Position numbers and translations under genes: made by a program. A stretch of 64,000 nt of DNA from Hymenobacter psoromatis (GTDB lineage Bacteria > Bacteroidota > Bacteroidia > Cytophagales > Hymenobacteraceae): assembly GCF_020012125.1 (NCBI RefSeq), contig NZ_JAIFAG010000001.1:4154001-4218000 (forward strand). Direction: 5' to 3'. How positions within the stretch are numbered: the first letter of the stretch is position 1; every line of letters begins with the position of its first letter. The notes under the pieces are model-generated. The model made no database searches, had not been told where the DNA came from, and saw only the letters and a list, made by a program, of their open reading frames with translations. Positions 47,336 through 56,129 of the stretch are shown here, piece after piece.

Positions 47336-48808
47336 TTAGGGCTTGTGGGCGGCTTGCCATTCAGACAATGCCGCTGGGTTGGGCTTCACCCAGATGGCCG
47401 ACTTGTGAAAGAACCGTGCGTATACCTGGTTGCCCCACAAGGCGGGGTTGTACGAAATATCAACGTAAACCAGCGTGACGGGGCGCACCGGGAGTTCGGG
47501 TAGTTGTATGCTGTCTAGTCGGCTGGTGCGTATCTGCTGATAGCGAGCATACTCCGCCGAGCTGTAGCGAGCCGCATCGCCGCTAAGCCAGTCGTGGTAC
47601 GCCTGCACCACGGTATTAGGGGCCTTGCCAATGCCTTCGTGCACCAGATTCTGATTGTGGTCGGTAAAGAACAGGCAGAGGATAATTACCCCCGCGGCTG
47701 CGCGGAGCGGCCACGCCGCCGGGTAGCGGAGCGGCCAGGCCAAGGCGTAGCGCCCTACCCCCGCGTGCACGCTCAAGAACCAGCAAATTAAAAAGTAGAA
47801 GTACAAGATATTTTTAACCCGCAAAGCCGGCCCGATACCCTGTACTAGGTAGCAAAACCACATGGAGCCGAATAGTCCTATCAATAGCAATAGCGGCCAC
47901 AACCAAACCGGTCCCGTTGTGAGGCGGTTGAGCAGGCTACGGCCAGCATAGCGGGTAGTGGCCTGGCTCACTGGCAGCAGCACTACCGTGAGGGCTAGCA
48001 ATAAGGCATTACCAGTCCAATTGAGGAGGAGGTAAGCCGTACCCACCATTGCCAGCACGCCCGAATGCACAATCTGCATGTGGTAGCCCGGCCGGGCGTG
48101 CAGGCGATGAAAATTACCTGGTGCGACAAGTGTCAGTAGGCAGCCAATTGTAATAGCAACTCCTACCCAGTGAGCTTCCCGGCGAGCCGGCCGTAGGCTG
48201 GGCAGCACCCACAGCGCACCGCCCACCAACAGCAGCAGCAACGCCCCGATTTCGGAAAATCCGGCAATTAGAAACCCGAGTACTCCACTTAGCAGCCACC
48301 GGCTAAGCTGGGTTCTCTCCTCGGAAGCAGCGTAGCATCTGGCCAGCAAGACCAACAGCCAGCAGGTAAAAATAAGCGGTGTTAAGTAAGATTGAACTCC
48401 GGTTAACCAAAAGAGTCCTTCGGCTGGCCAAGGAAAGGCACTAAATGTCAGTATCAGTATTACGCTGCCAATCAGTAACTTATCGCTATGCGAGCCTGCT
48501 ACCAAAGTAGCACCAGCAGTATACAAGCTAATAGCGAAAGCACTAATAAAGCCAAAAATAAAGTATGGATACCACGAAAAATGTTCTCCGAGTAATCCCT
48601 GGAAAAAACTGAAAAGCGATGAAGCAAACCGACCTGAATGGGTGTTATAAATATCCCAGCAGTAACTAAAGATATTCGTCGTGCGCAGAATAGTAGCAAT
48701 GGTAAAGTCATCGAGAGTTGGGTGACTGTAAAGTGCTAAGACTAAGAAGGGAAATACGCAACTTAGCGCTAATACAACCAGACAGAGAACGTTAGACAAA
48801 CGTAGCAT
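47336..48808 (-). CDS. Polytopic membrane protein (DUF6056-like)
   Basis: 490 residues with about 11 hydrophobic helices. The pattern resembles DUF6056 and other GT-C-like membrane glycosyltransferases: HPTLDDFTIAT after the first helix (a conserved Asp pair on the outside loop), a FWLTGVQSYLTPL loop, LVAPGNFHRLHARP, and a soluble C-terminus. Such proteins usually use a lipid-linked donor; no activity is shown. It is alone between ridA and glmS on the same strand. Base composition is somewhat lower in GC than the neighbouring housekeeping genes. Confidence 0.7.
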   Translation of the reverse strand: MLRLSNVLCLVVLALSCVFPFLVLALYSHPTLDDFTIATILRTTNIFSYCWDIYNTHSGRFASSLFSFFQGLLGEHFSWYPYFIFGFISAFAISLYTAGATLVAGSHSDKLLIGSVILILTFSAFPWPAEGLFWLTGVQSYLTPLIFTCWLLVLLARCYAASEERTQLSRWLLSGVLGFLIAGFSEIGALLLLLVGGALWVLPSLRPARREAHWVGVAITIGCLLTLVAPGNFHRLHARPGYHMQIVHSGVLAMVGTAYLLLNWTGNALLLALTVVLLPVSQATTRYAGRSLLNRLTTGPVWLWPLLLLIGLFGSMWFCYLVQGIGPALRVKNILYFYFLICWFLSVHAGVGRYALAWPLRYPAAWPLRAAAGVIILCLFFTDHNQNLVHEGIGKAPNTVVQAYHDWLSGDAARYSSAEYARYQQIRTSRLDSIQLPELPVRPVTLVYVDISYNPALWGNQVYARFFHKSAIWVKPNPAALSEWQAAHKP

Positions 48809-48832
48809 ATAGGCTATTCATTCGTAAAAAAT

Positions 48833-48872
48833 AAGCAAGAAATCTACCTGATTAAGGGCCGATTTCTTGCTT
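48833..48872. terminator. Hairpin between glmS and the DUF6056-like gene
   Basis: A 12-bp stem (48833-48844 / 48861-48872), 26 bases downstream of the glmS stop on the minus strand, with T-rich flanks. Confidence 0.65.
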
Positions 48873-48898
48873 GTCTTACTCTTGATTGATTAGTGGAC

Positions 48899-50734
48899 TT
48901 ACTCCACCGTCACCGACTTGGCCAAGTTGCGGGGCTGGTCCACGTTGCAGCCGCGCAACACGGCAATGTGGTAGCTCAACAGCTGCAAGGGGATAACCGA
49001 CACCAGCGGCATGAGCACCTCGGAGGTCGCGGGCACTTCAATCACAAACTCAGCCATTGCCGGGATAATTGTGTCGCCTTCCGTTACCACCGCGATAATA
49101 CGGCCCTTGCGAGCTTTCACCTCCTGAATATTGCTCACTACCTTCTCGTAAGAGCTGTCCTTGGTGGCGATGACGACCACCGGCATGTTCTCGTCAATAA
49201 GGGCGATGGGGCCGTGCTTCATTTCGGCGGCGGGGTAGCCCTCGGCATGGATGTAGCTGATTTCTTTCAGCTTAAGCGCACCTTCCAGCGCTACCGGGAA
49301 GTTATAGCCCCGGCCCAGGTAGAGGAAATTGGGCACGTCCTTGAACGTCTCGGCAATCTCCTGAATCTCGGTGTCGAGCTTGAGGGCCTTCTCTACTTTA
49401 GCTGGAATGTTGTGCAGCTCCGCCGTCAACTCGCGCAGGCGGGTATCCGAGAGGGTGCCTTTACGCTGGCCGATGCACATAGCCAGCAGCGTCAGCACCG
49501 TTACTTGGGCCGTGAACGCCTTGGTGGAGGCTACCCCGATTTCGGGGCCGGCGTGGGTGTAAGCGCCTGCGTCGGTGGCGCGGGCAATGCTGCTGCCCAC
49601 CACGTTGCAGATGCCAAAGATGGTCGCGCCCTTGCTCTTGGCCAGCTCCAGGGCGGCCAGCGTGTCGGCGGTTTCGCCGCTCTGCGAGATGGCAATTACG
49701 ATGTCGCGCTCCGAGATAACGGGGTTGCGGTAGCGGAATTCCGAGGCGTACTCCACTTCTACCGGAATGCGGGCCAGGTCCTCAATCAGGTATTCGGCTA
49801 CCAGGCCGGCGTGCCAGGAAGTGCCACAGGCGACAATGATGATGCGCTGGGCATTCACAAACTTCTGCTCGTAGGCCCGGAAGCCGGCCATGTTCAAGTG
49901 GCTGCCGCCCAGCTCCAGCCGGCCGCGCATGGAATCCAGGATGGAACGCGGCTGCTCGAAAATCTCCTTGAGCATAAAATGCTCGTAGCCACCTTTTTCG
50001 ATGCTGTCTAGCTCCAGCTCCAGGCGCTGAATGTAGGGCGTCTGCACCACGTCCTCGCGCGAACGAATGGCCAGTTGCCCGTCTTTAATAACGACCAGCT
50101 CGTAGTCGTTCACATAGACTACCTCGTTGGTGTACTCGATGATGGGGGTAGCGTCGGAGGCCACGAAAAACTCGCCCTCTCCAATGCCAATCACCAGCGG
50201 CGAGCCCTTGCGGGCCGCGATGAGCTGGTCGGGCGCATCCTTGCTGAGCACCACGATGGCATAGGCCCCGATGACTTCGTGCAGCGCCAGGCGCACGGCT
50301 TCTTCGAGCGAGCAGTGGTTTTGCTGCTGAATCTCCTCAATCAGATTGACGAATACCTCGGTGTCGGTATCGGAGTGGAAGACGTGGCCCTGCTGCTCCA
50401 GGTGAGTTTTGAGGGACGCGTAGTTCTCAATAATGCCGTTGTGAATAATGGCGATGCGCTCCGAAGTCGAGAAGTGCGGGTGGGCATTCACGTCATTGGG
50501 CTCGCCGTGGGTAGCCCAGCGGGTGTGGCCCATGCCCACCGTGGCGTGGGTATCCTTGTCAGCCAGGAATTTTTCGAGCTCCGCGACTTTGCCCTTTTTC
50601 TTATACACGCTCAGCGTGCCGTTGAGCAGGGCCACGCCGGCCGAATCATAGCCGCGGTATTCGAGGCGATGCAAACCTTTGAGGATAATGGGGCAGGCTT
50701 CCCGATGGCCCAGATACGCTACGATGCCACACAT
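48899..50734 (-). CDS. glmS: Glutamine-fructose-6-phosphate aminotransferase
   Basis: 611 residues. Makes glucosamine-6-phosphate, first step to UDP-GlcNAc. The N-terminal Cys2 nucleophile (MCGIVAYLGH) starts the glutaminase domain, which carries HRLEYRGYDSAG and GHTRWATHG. Two SIS sugar-isomerase domains follow (CGTSWHAGLVAEYL, then SQSGETADTLAAL), ending in RNLAKSVTVE. Length and ends are exact for the family. No glmS ribozyme is visible upstream. A TAACTTTG box lies 157 bases upstream. Confidence 0.97.
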   Translation of the reverse strand: MCGIVAYLGHREACPIILKGLHRLEYRGYDSAGVALLNGTLSVYKKKGKVAELEKFLADKDTHATVGMGHTRWATHGEPNDVNAHPHFSTSERIAIIHNGIIENYASLKTHLEQQGHVFHSDTDTEVFVNLIEEIQQQNHCSLEEAVRLALHEVIGAYAIVVLSKDAPDQLIAARKGSPLVIGIGEGEFFVASDATPIIEYTNEVVYVNDYELVVIKDGQLAIRSREDVVQTPYIQRLELELDSIEKGGYEHFMLKEIFEQPRSILDSMRGRLELGGSHLNMAGFRAYEQKFVNAQRIIIVACGTSWHAGLVAEYLIEDLARIPVEVEYASEFRYRNPVISERDIVIAISQSGETADTLAALELAKSKGATIFGICNVVGSSIARATDAGAYTHAGPEIGVASTKAFTAQVTVLTLLAMCIGQRKGTLSDTRLRELTAELHNIPAKVEKALKLDTEIQEIAETFKDVPNFLYLGRGYNFPVALEGALKLKEISYIHAEGYPAAEMKHGPIALIDENMPVVVIATKDSSYEKVVSNIQEVKARKGRIIAVVTEGDTIIPAMAEFVIEVPATSEVLMPLVSVIPLQLLSYHIAVLRGCNVDQPRNLAKSVTVE

Positions 50735-50838
50735 GGCGATAAATATCTAATAGATGAAGAAAATCAAGACACATTTAGCCAGAAGCTGAGGCCGGCCGAT
50801 AAGCAATTTTGTGGCCAGCCGCTCCTTTTTAATACAAA

Positions 50839-50882
50839 AAGCTGGCCGCCGGCCCGCTTGCAGCGAGGCCAGCGGCCAGCTT
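50839..50882 (-). terminator. Terminator after the glycogen-synthase-like gene
   Basis: A 16-bp GC-rich stem with one mismatch (50839-50854 / 50867-50882). On the minus strand it is followed by a T-rich run, 70 bases after that gene's stop. Confidence 0.7.
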
Positions 50883-50890
50883 AGGAAATG

Positions 50891-50898
50891 CAAAGTTA
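50891..50898 (-). promoter_or_regulatory. Putative -7 box TAACTTTG upstream of glmS
   Basis: Minus-strand TAACTTTG, 156 bases before the glmS start. It lies upstream of the hairpin at 50839-50882, so transcripts from it would have to pass that hairpin. Confidence 0.3.
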
Positions 50899-50951
50899 CG
50901 CTTTTTACCGCGACCGGGAAGCGGGCATTCGCTTGCCTGCGGGGGTAGGAA

Positions 50952-51764
50952 TTAGTTGGCCAGCTCGTCGTAAAGAGCCTGGTACGAGGAGAGCAGATTC
51001 TCGTCGGTCGCTACCTGGCTCAGGGTCTTGCGCGAGGCATACTCTTTGAACAGGCCGTTGAGGTTGTCCGAAAAGTCTTCGTCTGAGCGCACTACCGTGT
51101 CGGCGTACTGCATGCCCAGCTTCACGAAGCCCGAGAAGTCAGCCGACTTGAGCGACGTCAGCATATCGTCGTCGATGTCGAGCATCTTGGCTTTTTCAAT
51201 TAGGTTGCCTTCGAATTTATCTAGAAATTCGTTATTGTAGACCGTGAATACCGACTTGGCATCCTTGAAAACCGGGTCTTTCTTGTAGGTCGTTTTCAGG
51301 TAAAGCGGGATGAGCGAAGTCATCCAGTCGTTGCAATGCACGATGTCGGGCGACCAGCCAAGCTTCTTCACCGTTTCGAGCACGCCCTTGCAGAAGAAGA
51401 TGGCGCGCTCGTCGTTGTCGAGGTAAAACTTGTCGTTTTTGTCCACTAGCGCCGACTTGCGGTGGAAGTAGTCCTCGTTGTCGATGAAATAAACCTGTAG
51501 CTTCGCGGTCGGAATGGAGGCTACCTTAATAACCAGCGGCTTTTCGTCGTCGCCCACCGCGATGTTAATGCCTGAGAGGCGCACCACCTCGTGCAGTCGG
51601 TTTTTGCGCTCGTTAATGATGCCGAAGCGGGGCACGAAAATCCGAATCTCGGCTCCCGACTCCTGCATTCCGGCCGGCAGGCGGCGCAGCAGCTCCGCTA
51701 CTTTCGTAGTCTGGAGGAAGGGGTCTATTTCGGTGGCCGCGTATAGAATTCGCAACTTCGACAT
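50952..51764 (-). CDS. Glycogen/starch synthase-like protein, N-terminal half only
   Basis: 270 residues. The sequence follows the GT5 starch-synthase catalytic domain: LRILYAATEIDPF at the start, DIVHCNDWMTSLIPLYLKT, VFTVYNNEFLDKFEGN and a final acidic region. GT5 enzymes are about 480 residues with two Rossmann halves; here the second half is absent. The ADP-glucose contact KTGGLGDV is replaced by TTKVAELLRRL, lacking the two glycines. It is therefore probably not a normal glycogen synthase. It is divergent from panC, with -7 boxes between, an arrangement often seen in Bacteroidota. Confidence 0.72.
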   Translation of the reverse strand: MSKLRILYAATEIDPFLQTTKVAELLRRLPAGMQESGAEIRIFVPRFGIINERKNRLHEVVRLSGINIAVGDDEKPLVIKVASIPTAKLQVYFIDNEDYFHRKSALVDKNDKFYLDNDERAIFFCKGVLETVKKLGWSPDIVHCNDWMTSLIPLYLKTTYKKDPVFKDAKSVFTVYNNEFLDKFEGNLIEKAKMLDIDDDMLTSLKSADFSGFVKLGMQYADTVVRSDEDFSDNLNGLFKEYASRKTLSQVATDENLLSSYQALYDELAN

Positions 51765-51810
51765 GTGGGAGGAGCTAAAGGATTTGGGAACGGGCCATAG
51801 ATTGGCTCCT

Positions 51811-51818
51811 CAAAATTA
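51811..51818 (-). promoter_or_regulatory. Putative -7 box TAATTTTG
   Basis: Minus-strand TAATTTTG, 46 bases before the start of the glycogen-synthase-like gene, in the divergent gap with panC. Confidence 0.4.
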
Positions 51819-51880
51819 CGCATTTTTTCTCGAATTTGCAATAAAATTCGCTCAGCCTCGCTATTTTCTCGTTCAGCTTA

Positions 51881-52726
51881 ATGCACATTTTTACTAACGC
51901 CGCCGAACTGCGCGCCTACACCGAAACCCAGCGTGCGGCCGGCCGCCGCCTCGGCCTGGTACCCACGATGGGTGCCTTGCACGAAGGGCATCTGCAACTA
52001 GTGCAGGCCGCCGCCACGCAGTGCGACGAAGTGATTGCCAGCGTATTCGTTAATCCTACCCAGTTCAATAACCCCGACGACCTGCGCCTCTACCCCCGCG
52101 TGCCCGAGCAGGATGCCGCCCTGCTGGCTCCGGCCGGTTGCACGGCCCTTTTCCTACCCCCCGTAGCCGAGGTATACCCGCAGCCCACCATGTTGCGCTT
52201 CGACTTCGGGGCCTTGGAGCAGGTGATGGAGGGCGCGCACCGGCCCGGCCACTTCAATGGGGTAGCCACGGTGGTAAGCAAGCTTTTTCACTTCGCCCGG
52301 CCCCACGTAGCGTACTTCGGGCAGAAGGACTTCCAGCAAGTAGCCGTGGTGCGGCAGCTAGTGGCCGACTTATCCTTTGATTTAGAGCTGGTGGTGTACC
52401 CCACCGTACGCGAGGCCGATGGCCTGGCCATGTCGTCGCGCAACCGCCGGCTTTCGCCGGCGGCGCGAGCCGCGGCCCCGCTCTTGTACCAGGTACTGAC
52501 CGCGGCCGCCGCGCAGGTGCGCCAGGGCCTACCCCCCGCCCAGGTCCAAGCCCAGGCCCTGGGCTACCTGGCTAAGGCTCCCGAGTTTACCCCCGAATAC
52601 TTCGAACTGGTGAATGCGCACAGCTTGCAGCCGGTGGCGCAGTATACTATCGGCCAGCCGCTAGCCTTGTGCGTAGCCGCGCATTTGGACGGTGTGCGGC
52701 TGATTGATAATGTGGTAATTGAGTAA
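51881..52726 (+). CDS. panC: Pantothenate synthetase
   Basis: 281 residues. Joins pantoate and beta-alanine with ATP to make pantothenate for CoA. Seen: the ATP motif VPTMGALHEGHLQLV, FVNPTQFNNPDDL, YFGQKDFQQVAVVRQL and the SSRNRRLSP loop. Length normal. Start ATG 51881. No panD or panB is in the window. A short hairpin terminator follows the stop. Confidence 0.95.
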   Translation: MHIFTNAAELRAYTETQRAAGRRLGLVPTMGALHEGHLQLVQAAATQCDEVIASVFVNPTQFNNPDDLRLYPRVPEQDAALLAPAGCTALFLPPVAEVYPQPTMLRFDFGALEQVMEGAHRPGHFNGVATVVSKLFHFARPHVAYFGQKDFQQVAVVRQLVADLSFDLELVVYPTVREADGLAMSSRNRRLSPAARAAAPLLYQVLTAAAAQVRQGLPPAQVQAQALGYLAKAPEFTPEYFELVNAHSLQPVAQYTIGQPLALCVAAHLDGVRLIDNVVIE

Positions 52727-52734
52727 TCAGCCCA

Positions 52735-52782
52735 CGTCTGTCATTGCCGCGCTCCACTTCATTGCGCTCGCAATGACAGACG
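52735..52782 (+). terminator. Terminator after panC, REP-like
   Basis: A 13-bp stem (52735-52747 / 52770-52782) followed by a T-rich tail. The stem sequence (GTCATTGC and its complement GCAATGAC) belongs to a second dispersed repeat family also seen at 54631-54735. Confidence 0.7.
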
Positions 52783-52796
52783 GTTTTATTTAGTTT

Positions 52797-53810
52797 TTAG
52801 CCCCGCGCCTGGCCGTAGTCAATCTCCGTGTTGTCGCCCAGGTTCAGGCTGTGGTTCAGTCCTTTGAAGGAGGCGTCGGAGCCCACAATGCAGTCGCTCA
52901 TTACAGCTGAGCTTAGCTCGGAGTAGGAGCCGATGATGCTGTCGCTGACGATGGTGTGGCGGATAATGGTGCGGTCGCCGATGGCCACGTTGGGGCCAAT
53001 GATGGCGTGCTCGATGCGGCACCCTACCCCGATGCTGACCGGCGGAATGACGACCGTGTTCGGAAACTCGGGGTAATCACGTACTTCGCGAAACTCGGGG
53101 CGGTCGAGCAGGCGGGCGTTGGCTTCGAGCAGGGTTTCTTTGCGGCCGCAGTCAAACCAGTTATCCACGGCGGCGGTGTGCATCACTTCGCCCTCTTCGA
53201 TAAGGTGCATGAGCGCGTCGGTGAGCTGGTACTCCTCGTGGGTGCGGCGGCCGGTGGCGATGAGCCATTCCAGCGCCTGGGCCAGGGCCTCGGCGTTGGC
53301 GATTTTGTATAGGCCCACCAGCGCGTAGTTCGACTTCGGGATGCGGGGCTTCTCGACTACCCGGCTCACTAGGCCGGTTTCGTCGGTTTCGACCAGGCCA
53401 AAGAGACTGGGGGTTTTGACTTCCTTCACGGCCAGTACCGAGCCGGGCTGGCGCAACAGGGCGGTCAGGTCCACGTCCACGATGGTATCGCCGAGCAGAA
53501 TCAGCACGCCGTCGGGGTCGTGGCGGAAGGTATCGCGGGCTACCCACAGGGCGTGGCCCAAGCCCTCGCGCGGCTCCTGCACCACGAAGGTGGCATCAAG
53601 CTCCGGGTAGTAGCGGCGCACATACTGCTCAATCTTCTCGCCCAGGTAGCCAATGATGAAGACAAACTCGGTGAGGCCGGCCCCGCGCAGCCGGTCGATG
53701 ATGTGGCCCAGGATGGTATTGCCAGCCACCGGCACCAGGCTTTTGGGCTGGGTGTGGGTGTGCGGGCGCAGGCGCGAGCCGATGCCGGCCACGGGAATAA
53801 TAGCTTTCAT
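52797..53810 (-). CDS. Sugar-phosphate nucleotidyltransferase with left-handed helix domain
   Basis: 337 residues from ATG 53810. The N-terminal Rossmann nucleotidyltransferase domain reads MKAIIPVAGIGSRLRPHTHT, PKSLVPVAGNTI and LILLGDTIVDVD; the C-terminal part shows hexapeptide repeats of a left-handed beta-helix (IEHAIIGPNVAIGDRTIIRH and following). The pattern matches glucose-1-phosphate thymidylyltransferase/GlmU-like enzymes. Sugar and nucleotide specificity cannot be decided from sequence. The start at MKAII fits the family better than the ATG five codons earlier. Confidence 0.85.
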   Translation of the reverse strand: MKAIIPVAGIGSRLRPHTHTQPKSLVPVAGNTILGHIIDRLRGAGLTEFVFIIGYLGEKIEQYVRRYYPELDATFVVQEPREGLGHALWVARDTFRHDPDGVLILLGDTIVDVDLTALLRQPGSVLAVKEVKTPSLFGLVETDETGLVSRVVEKPRIPKSNYALVGLYKIANAEALAQALEWLIATGRRTHEEYQLTDALMHLIEEGEVMHTAAVDNWFDCGRKETLLEANARLLDRPEFREVRDYPEFPNTVVIPPVSIGVGCRIEHAIIGPNVAIGDRTIIRHTIVSDSIIGSYSELSSAVMSDCIVGSDASFKGLNHSLNLGDNTEIDYGQARG

Positions 53811-53991
53811 GGACGAAGAAGGCAAAGGCGGAAAAGCACCACCCTACAACCGTTGCCGAGCGGCTGCGTACTTTGCGCCGGTCAGGCTCCACAACCGTCA
53901 CCGCCCGGTGGAGGTTGCGCGGCCAGGTTTAATTCTTTCCCACCGCAGGGCCTCAAAGCTAGCGCCCGGCACTTAGAAATCCTCCAACCTT

Positions 53992-54609
53992 ATGAAACGC
54001 CTTCTTCTCTACTTCGCCGGACTGCTGCTGATGCTCACGCAGTCGTCGTGCGGCTACAACGGCATGGTGCAGCGCGACCAGGCCGTTAAAAGCCAGTGGG
54101 CCAACGTGCAAAGCTCCTACCAGCGCCGCTCCGACCTGATTCCGAACCTCGTGAATACGGTGAAGGGCGCGGCCAATTTCGAGAAATCTACCCTCGAAGG
54201 TGTCATCGAAGCCCGCGCCAAGGCGACCAGCGTGCAGCTAAATGCCGACCAGCTGACGCCCGAAAACATCCAAAAATTTCAGGCTGCCCAGAGCCAGCTC
54301 TCGGCCGGGCTGGGCCGGCTGCTGGCCGTGAGCGAAAATTACCCCGAGCTGAAGGCCAATGCCAACTTCCAGGAGCTGCAAGCTCAGATTGAGGGCACCG
54401 AGAACCGCATCAACGTGGAGCGCAATAAGTTCAACGAGAGCGTGAACGACTACAACACCTTCACCCGCTCCTTCCCCAACAACCTCTTCGCGGGCATGTT
54501 CGGCTTCCCACCCAAAGGCTACTTCGAGGCCGATGCCGGCGCTAAAGAAGCGCCAAAAGTGGACTTTGGCGACATGGGCGGCGGCAACACGCCAGCGGGC
54601 AGCAAGTAG
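53992..54609 (+). CDS. lemA: LemA family protein
   Basis: 205 residues. An N-terminal signal or anchor segment (LLLYFAGLLLMLTQSSCGYN; Cys in a lipobox-like LTQSSC) and a LemA helical domain: VKSQWANVQSSYQRRSDLIP and NLVNTVKGAANFEKSTLE, then RINVERNKFNESVNDYNTFTR. The C-terminus is Gly-rich. LemA proteins usually lie beside TPM-domain genes, as here; the family is uncharacterised but envelope-linked. It leads a cluster of four genes. Confidence 0.88.
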   Translation: MKRLLLYFAGLLLMLTQSSCGYNGMVQRDQAVKSQWANVQSSYQRRSDLIPNLVNTVKGAANFEKSTLEGVIEARAKATSVQLNADQLTPENIQKFQAAQSQLSAGLGRLLAVSENYPELKANANFQELQAQIEGTENRINVERNKFNESVNDYNTFTRSFPNNLFAGMFGFPPKGYFEADAGAKEAPKVDFGDMGGGNTPAGSK

Positions 54610-54630
54610 TCGCCGGGCTGCCGAACAAGT

Positions 54631-54735
54631 AATTGTCTGCCAGTGCGAGGAGGAACGACGGAGCAATTCTTCCTATTCGTTCGCTAACGGAAGGAAAGGT
54701 TGCTCCGTCGTTCCTCCTCACACTGACAAACAATT
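54631..54735. repeat. Long imperfect inverted repeat, second family
   Basis: Arms 54631-54666 and 54700-54735, 35-36 bases each with a few mismatches and a 33-base spacer. The arms contain AGGAGGAACGACGGAGCAA and its complement. The pattern is like the dispersed GTCATTGCGAG family; it lies between lemA and the first TPM gene, which run in the same direction, so it is not a simple convergent-gene terminator. Confidence 0.7.
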
Positions 54736-54756
54736 TTATTTCATCTCTGATTTACT

Positions 54757-55221
54757 ATGACTCATCCCCTTACGCCTGCCCAAGAAGCCGGGCTCGTGGC
54801 CGCCATCAAGGCGGCGGAGCTGCGCACTTCAGGCGAAATCCGGCTGCATTTGGAAGATAAATGCCCGACCCCGGAGCCGCTCGACCGCGCGGCGCAGGTA
54901 TTCGCGGAGCTGAAAATGCACCATACCAAGCTGCGCAATGGCGTGCTGTTTTACCTGGCTTGGCAGACGCGGCAGTTTGCCGTGGTGGGCGACGCGGCCA
55001 TTAACTCCGCGGTGCCCGACGACTTTTGGGAGGCCGTGAAGGAGGAAGTGGTGGGCCATTTCCGGCAGGAAAAATACGTGGCCGGGCTGGAGCGCGGCAT
55101 TCGGCTGGTGGGCGAGCAGCTGCGCCAGCTCTTCCCCTACGACGCGGCTACCGACGTGAACGAGCTGCCCGACGACATCTCTTACGGCGACGATGCCCCT
55201 ACCCCCCCCGCCGGCCAATGA
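54757..55221 (+). CDS. TPM domain protein, cytoplasmic
   Basis: 154 residues. TPM-domain fold: LVAAIKAAELRTSGEIRLHL, RNGVLFYLAWQTRQFAVVGD and FRQEKYVAGLERGIRLVGE. Unlike the next two genes it has no signal peptide or membrane anchor, so it should lie inside the cell. TPM domains are linked with assembly or repair of membrane complexes in plants and with unknown roles in bacteria. It overlaps the next gene by four bases (ATGA). Confidence 0.85.
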   Translation: MTHPLTPAQEAGLVAAIKAAELRTSGEIRLHLEDKCPTPEPLDRAAQVFAELKMHHTKLRNGVLFYLAWQTRQFAVVGDAAINSAVPDDFWEAVKEEVVGHFRQEKYVAGLERGIRLVGEQLRQLFPYDAATDVNELPDDISYGDDAPTPPAGQ

Positions 55222-56048
55222 AGACCCTGCTAACGCTTATTCCGAGGAGTAGGGCCCCGCGCCCAGCGGCTTGGACCGGGTTGCTGCTACTCTGCCTGAG
55301 CTTGGTACTCGGCCTAGCTGCCCGCGCCCAGACCGTGCCACCGCGGCCCAATCCGCCGCGCCTTGTCAACGACCTGGCCGGCTTGATGCAGCCACAACAG
55401 GTGGCCGCACTGGAGCAAAAGCTAGTGACATATAACGATAGCACATCGTCGCAGATTGCGGTGGTGACGATACCCAGCCTTGACGGCAACGACATGGCCG
55501 ACTACGCCCAGAAGCTGTACGAAAGCTGGGGCATCGGCCGCAAGGGCAAGGACAACGGTATTTTAGTGCTGGTGGCGGCCAAGGAGCACGAGGCCCGCAT
55601 CCAGACCGGCTACGGCCTGGAAGGTGCCGTGCCCGACGCCTTGGCCAAGCGCATTATCAGCAATACGCTGGTACCAGCTTTCAAGCAAAACGACTACTAC
55701 GCGGGCCTCGACCGGGCCACCGACCAGCTCATTTCCCTGGCTAAAGGCGAGTACAAAGCCGACCCCAACGACGCGCAAAACCAGGGCGATTCGTCGGGTT
55801 CCGGCATTGGGTTCTGGGTTATCATCGGGGCACTCATCCTCATTTTCCTGCTGCGCTCGCGCGGCGGTGGCGGCGGGCGCGGCGGCATCGGCGGCGGCCT
55901 CATGGGGCCCATCCTCTTCGGCGATTTTGCGGGGGGTAGGGGCGTATTTGGCGGCGGGGGCGGTGGCTTCGGCGGCGGTGGTGGGGGCGGCTTCGGGGGC
56001 TTCGGGGGGGGTAGCAGCGGCGGCGGCGGGGCCAGCGGCAGTTGGTAG
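55218..56048 (+). CDS. TPM domain protein, membrane-anchored, Gly-rich tail (copy 1)
   Basis: 276 residues from ATG 55218. Signal segment near residue 20-38, then the TPM domain (LVNDLAGLMQPQQVAALEQK, VVTIPSLDGNDMADYAQKLY, WGIGRKGKDNGILVLVA, RIQTGYGLEGAVPDALAKRI), a C-terminal transmembrane helix (GFWVIIGALILIFLLRSR) and a long Gly/Phe/Ser-rich tail ending GASGSW. The same GGGASGSW end occurs in the next gene. Translationally coupled to the cytoplasmic TPM gene. Confidence 0.88.
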   Translation: MKTLLTLIPRSRAPRPAAWTGLLLLCLSLVLGLAARAQTVPPRPNPPRLVNDLAGLMQPQQVAALEQKLVTYNDSTSSQIAVVTIPSLDGNDMADYAQKLYESWGIGRKGKDNGILVLVAAKEHEARIQTGYGLEGAVPDALAKRIISNTLVPAFKQNDYYAGLDRATDQLISLAKGEYKADPNDAQNQGDSSGSGIGFWVIIGALILIFLLRSRGGGGGRGGIGGGLMGPILFGDFAGGRGVFGGGGGGFGGGGGGGFGGFGGGSSGGGGASGSW

Positions 56049-56129
56049 CTTCAAAGTCATAAGGCGGGCTTTAGCAAAAGCCAGGCGGTTTCTAATGTCC
56101 CGATAGAGCTGGCATCTGCTTCCTCGTTT

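Noticed and set aside
48893..50011. A 372-residue plus-strand frame over glmS
   Set aside because: Shadow of glmS; composition is that of reversed codons and no motif is seen.
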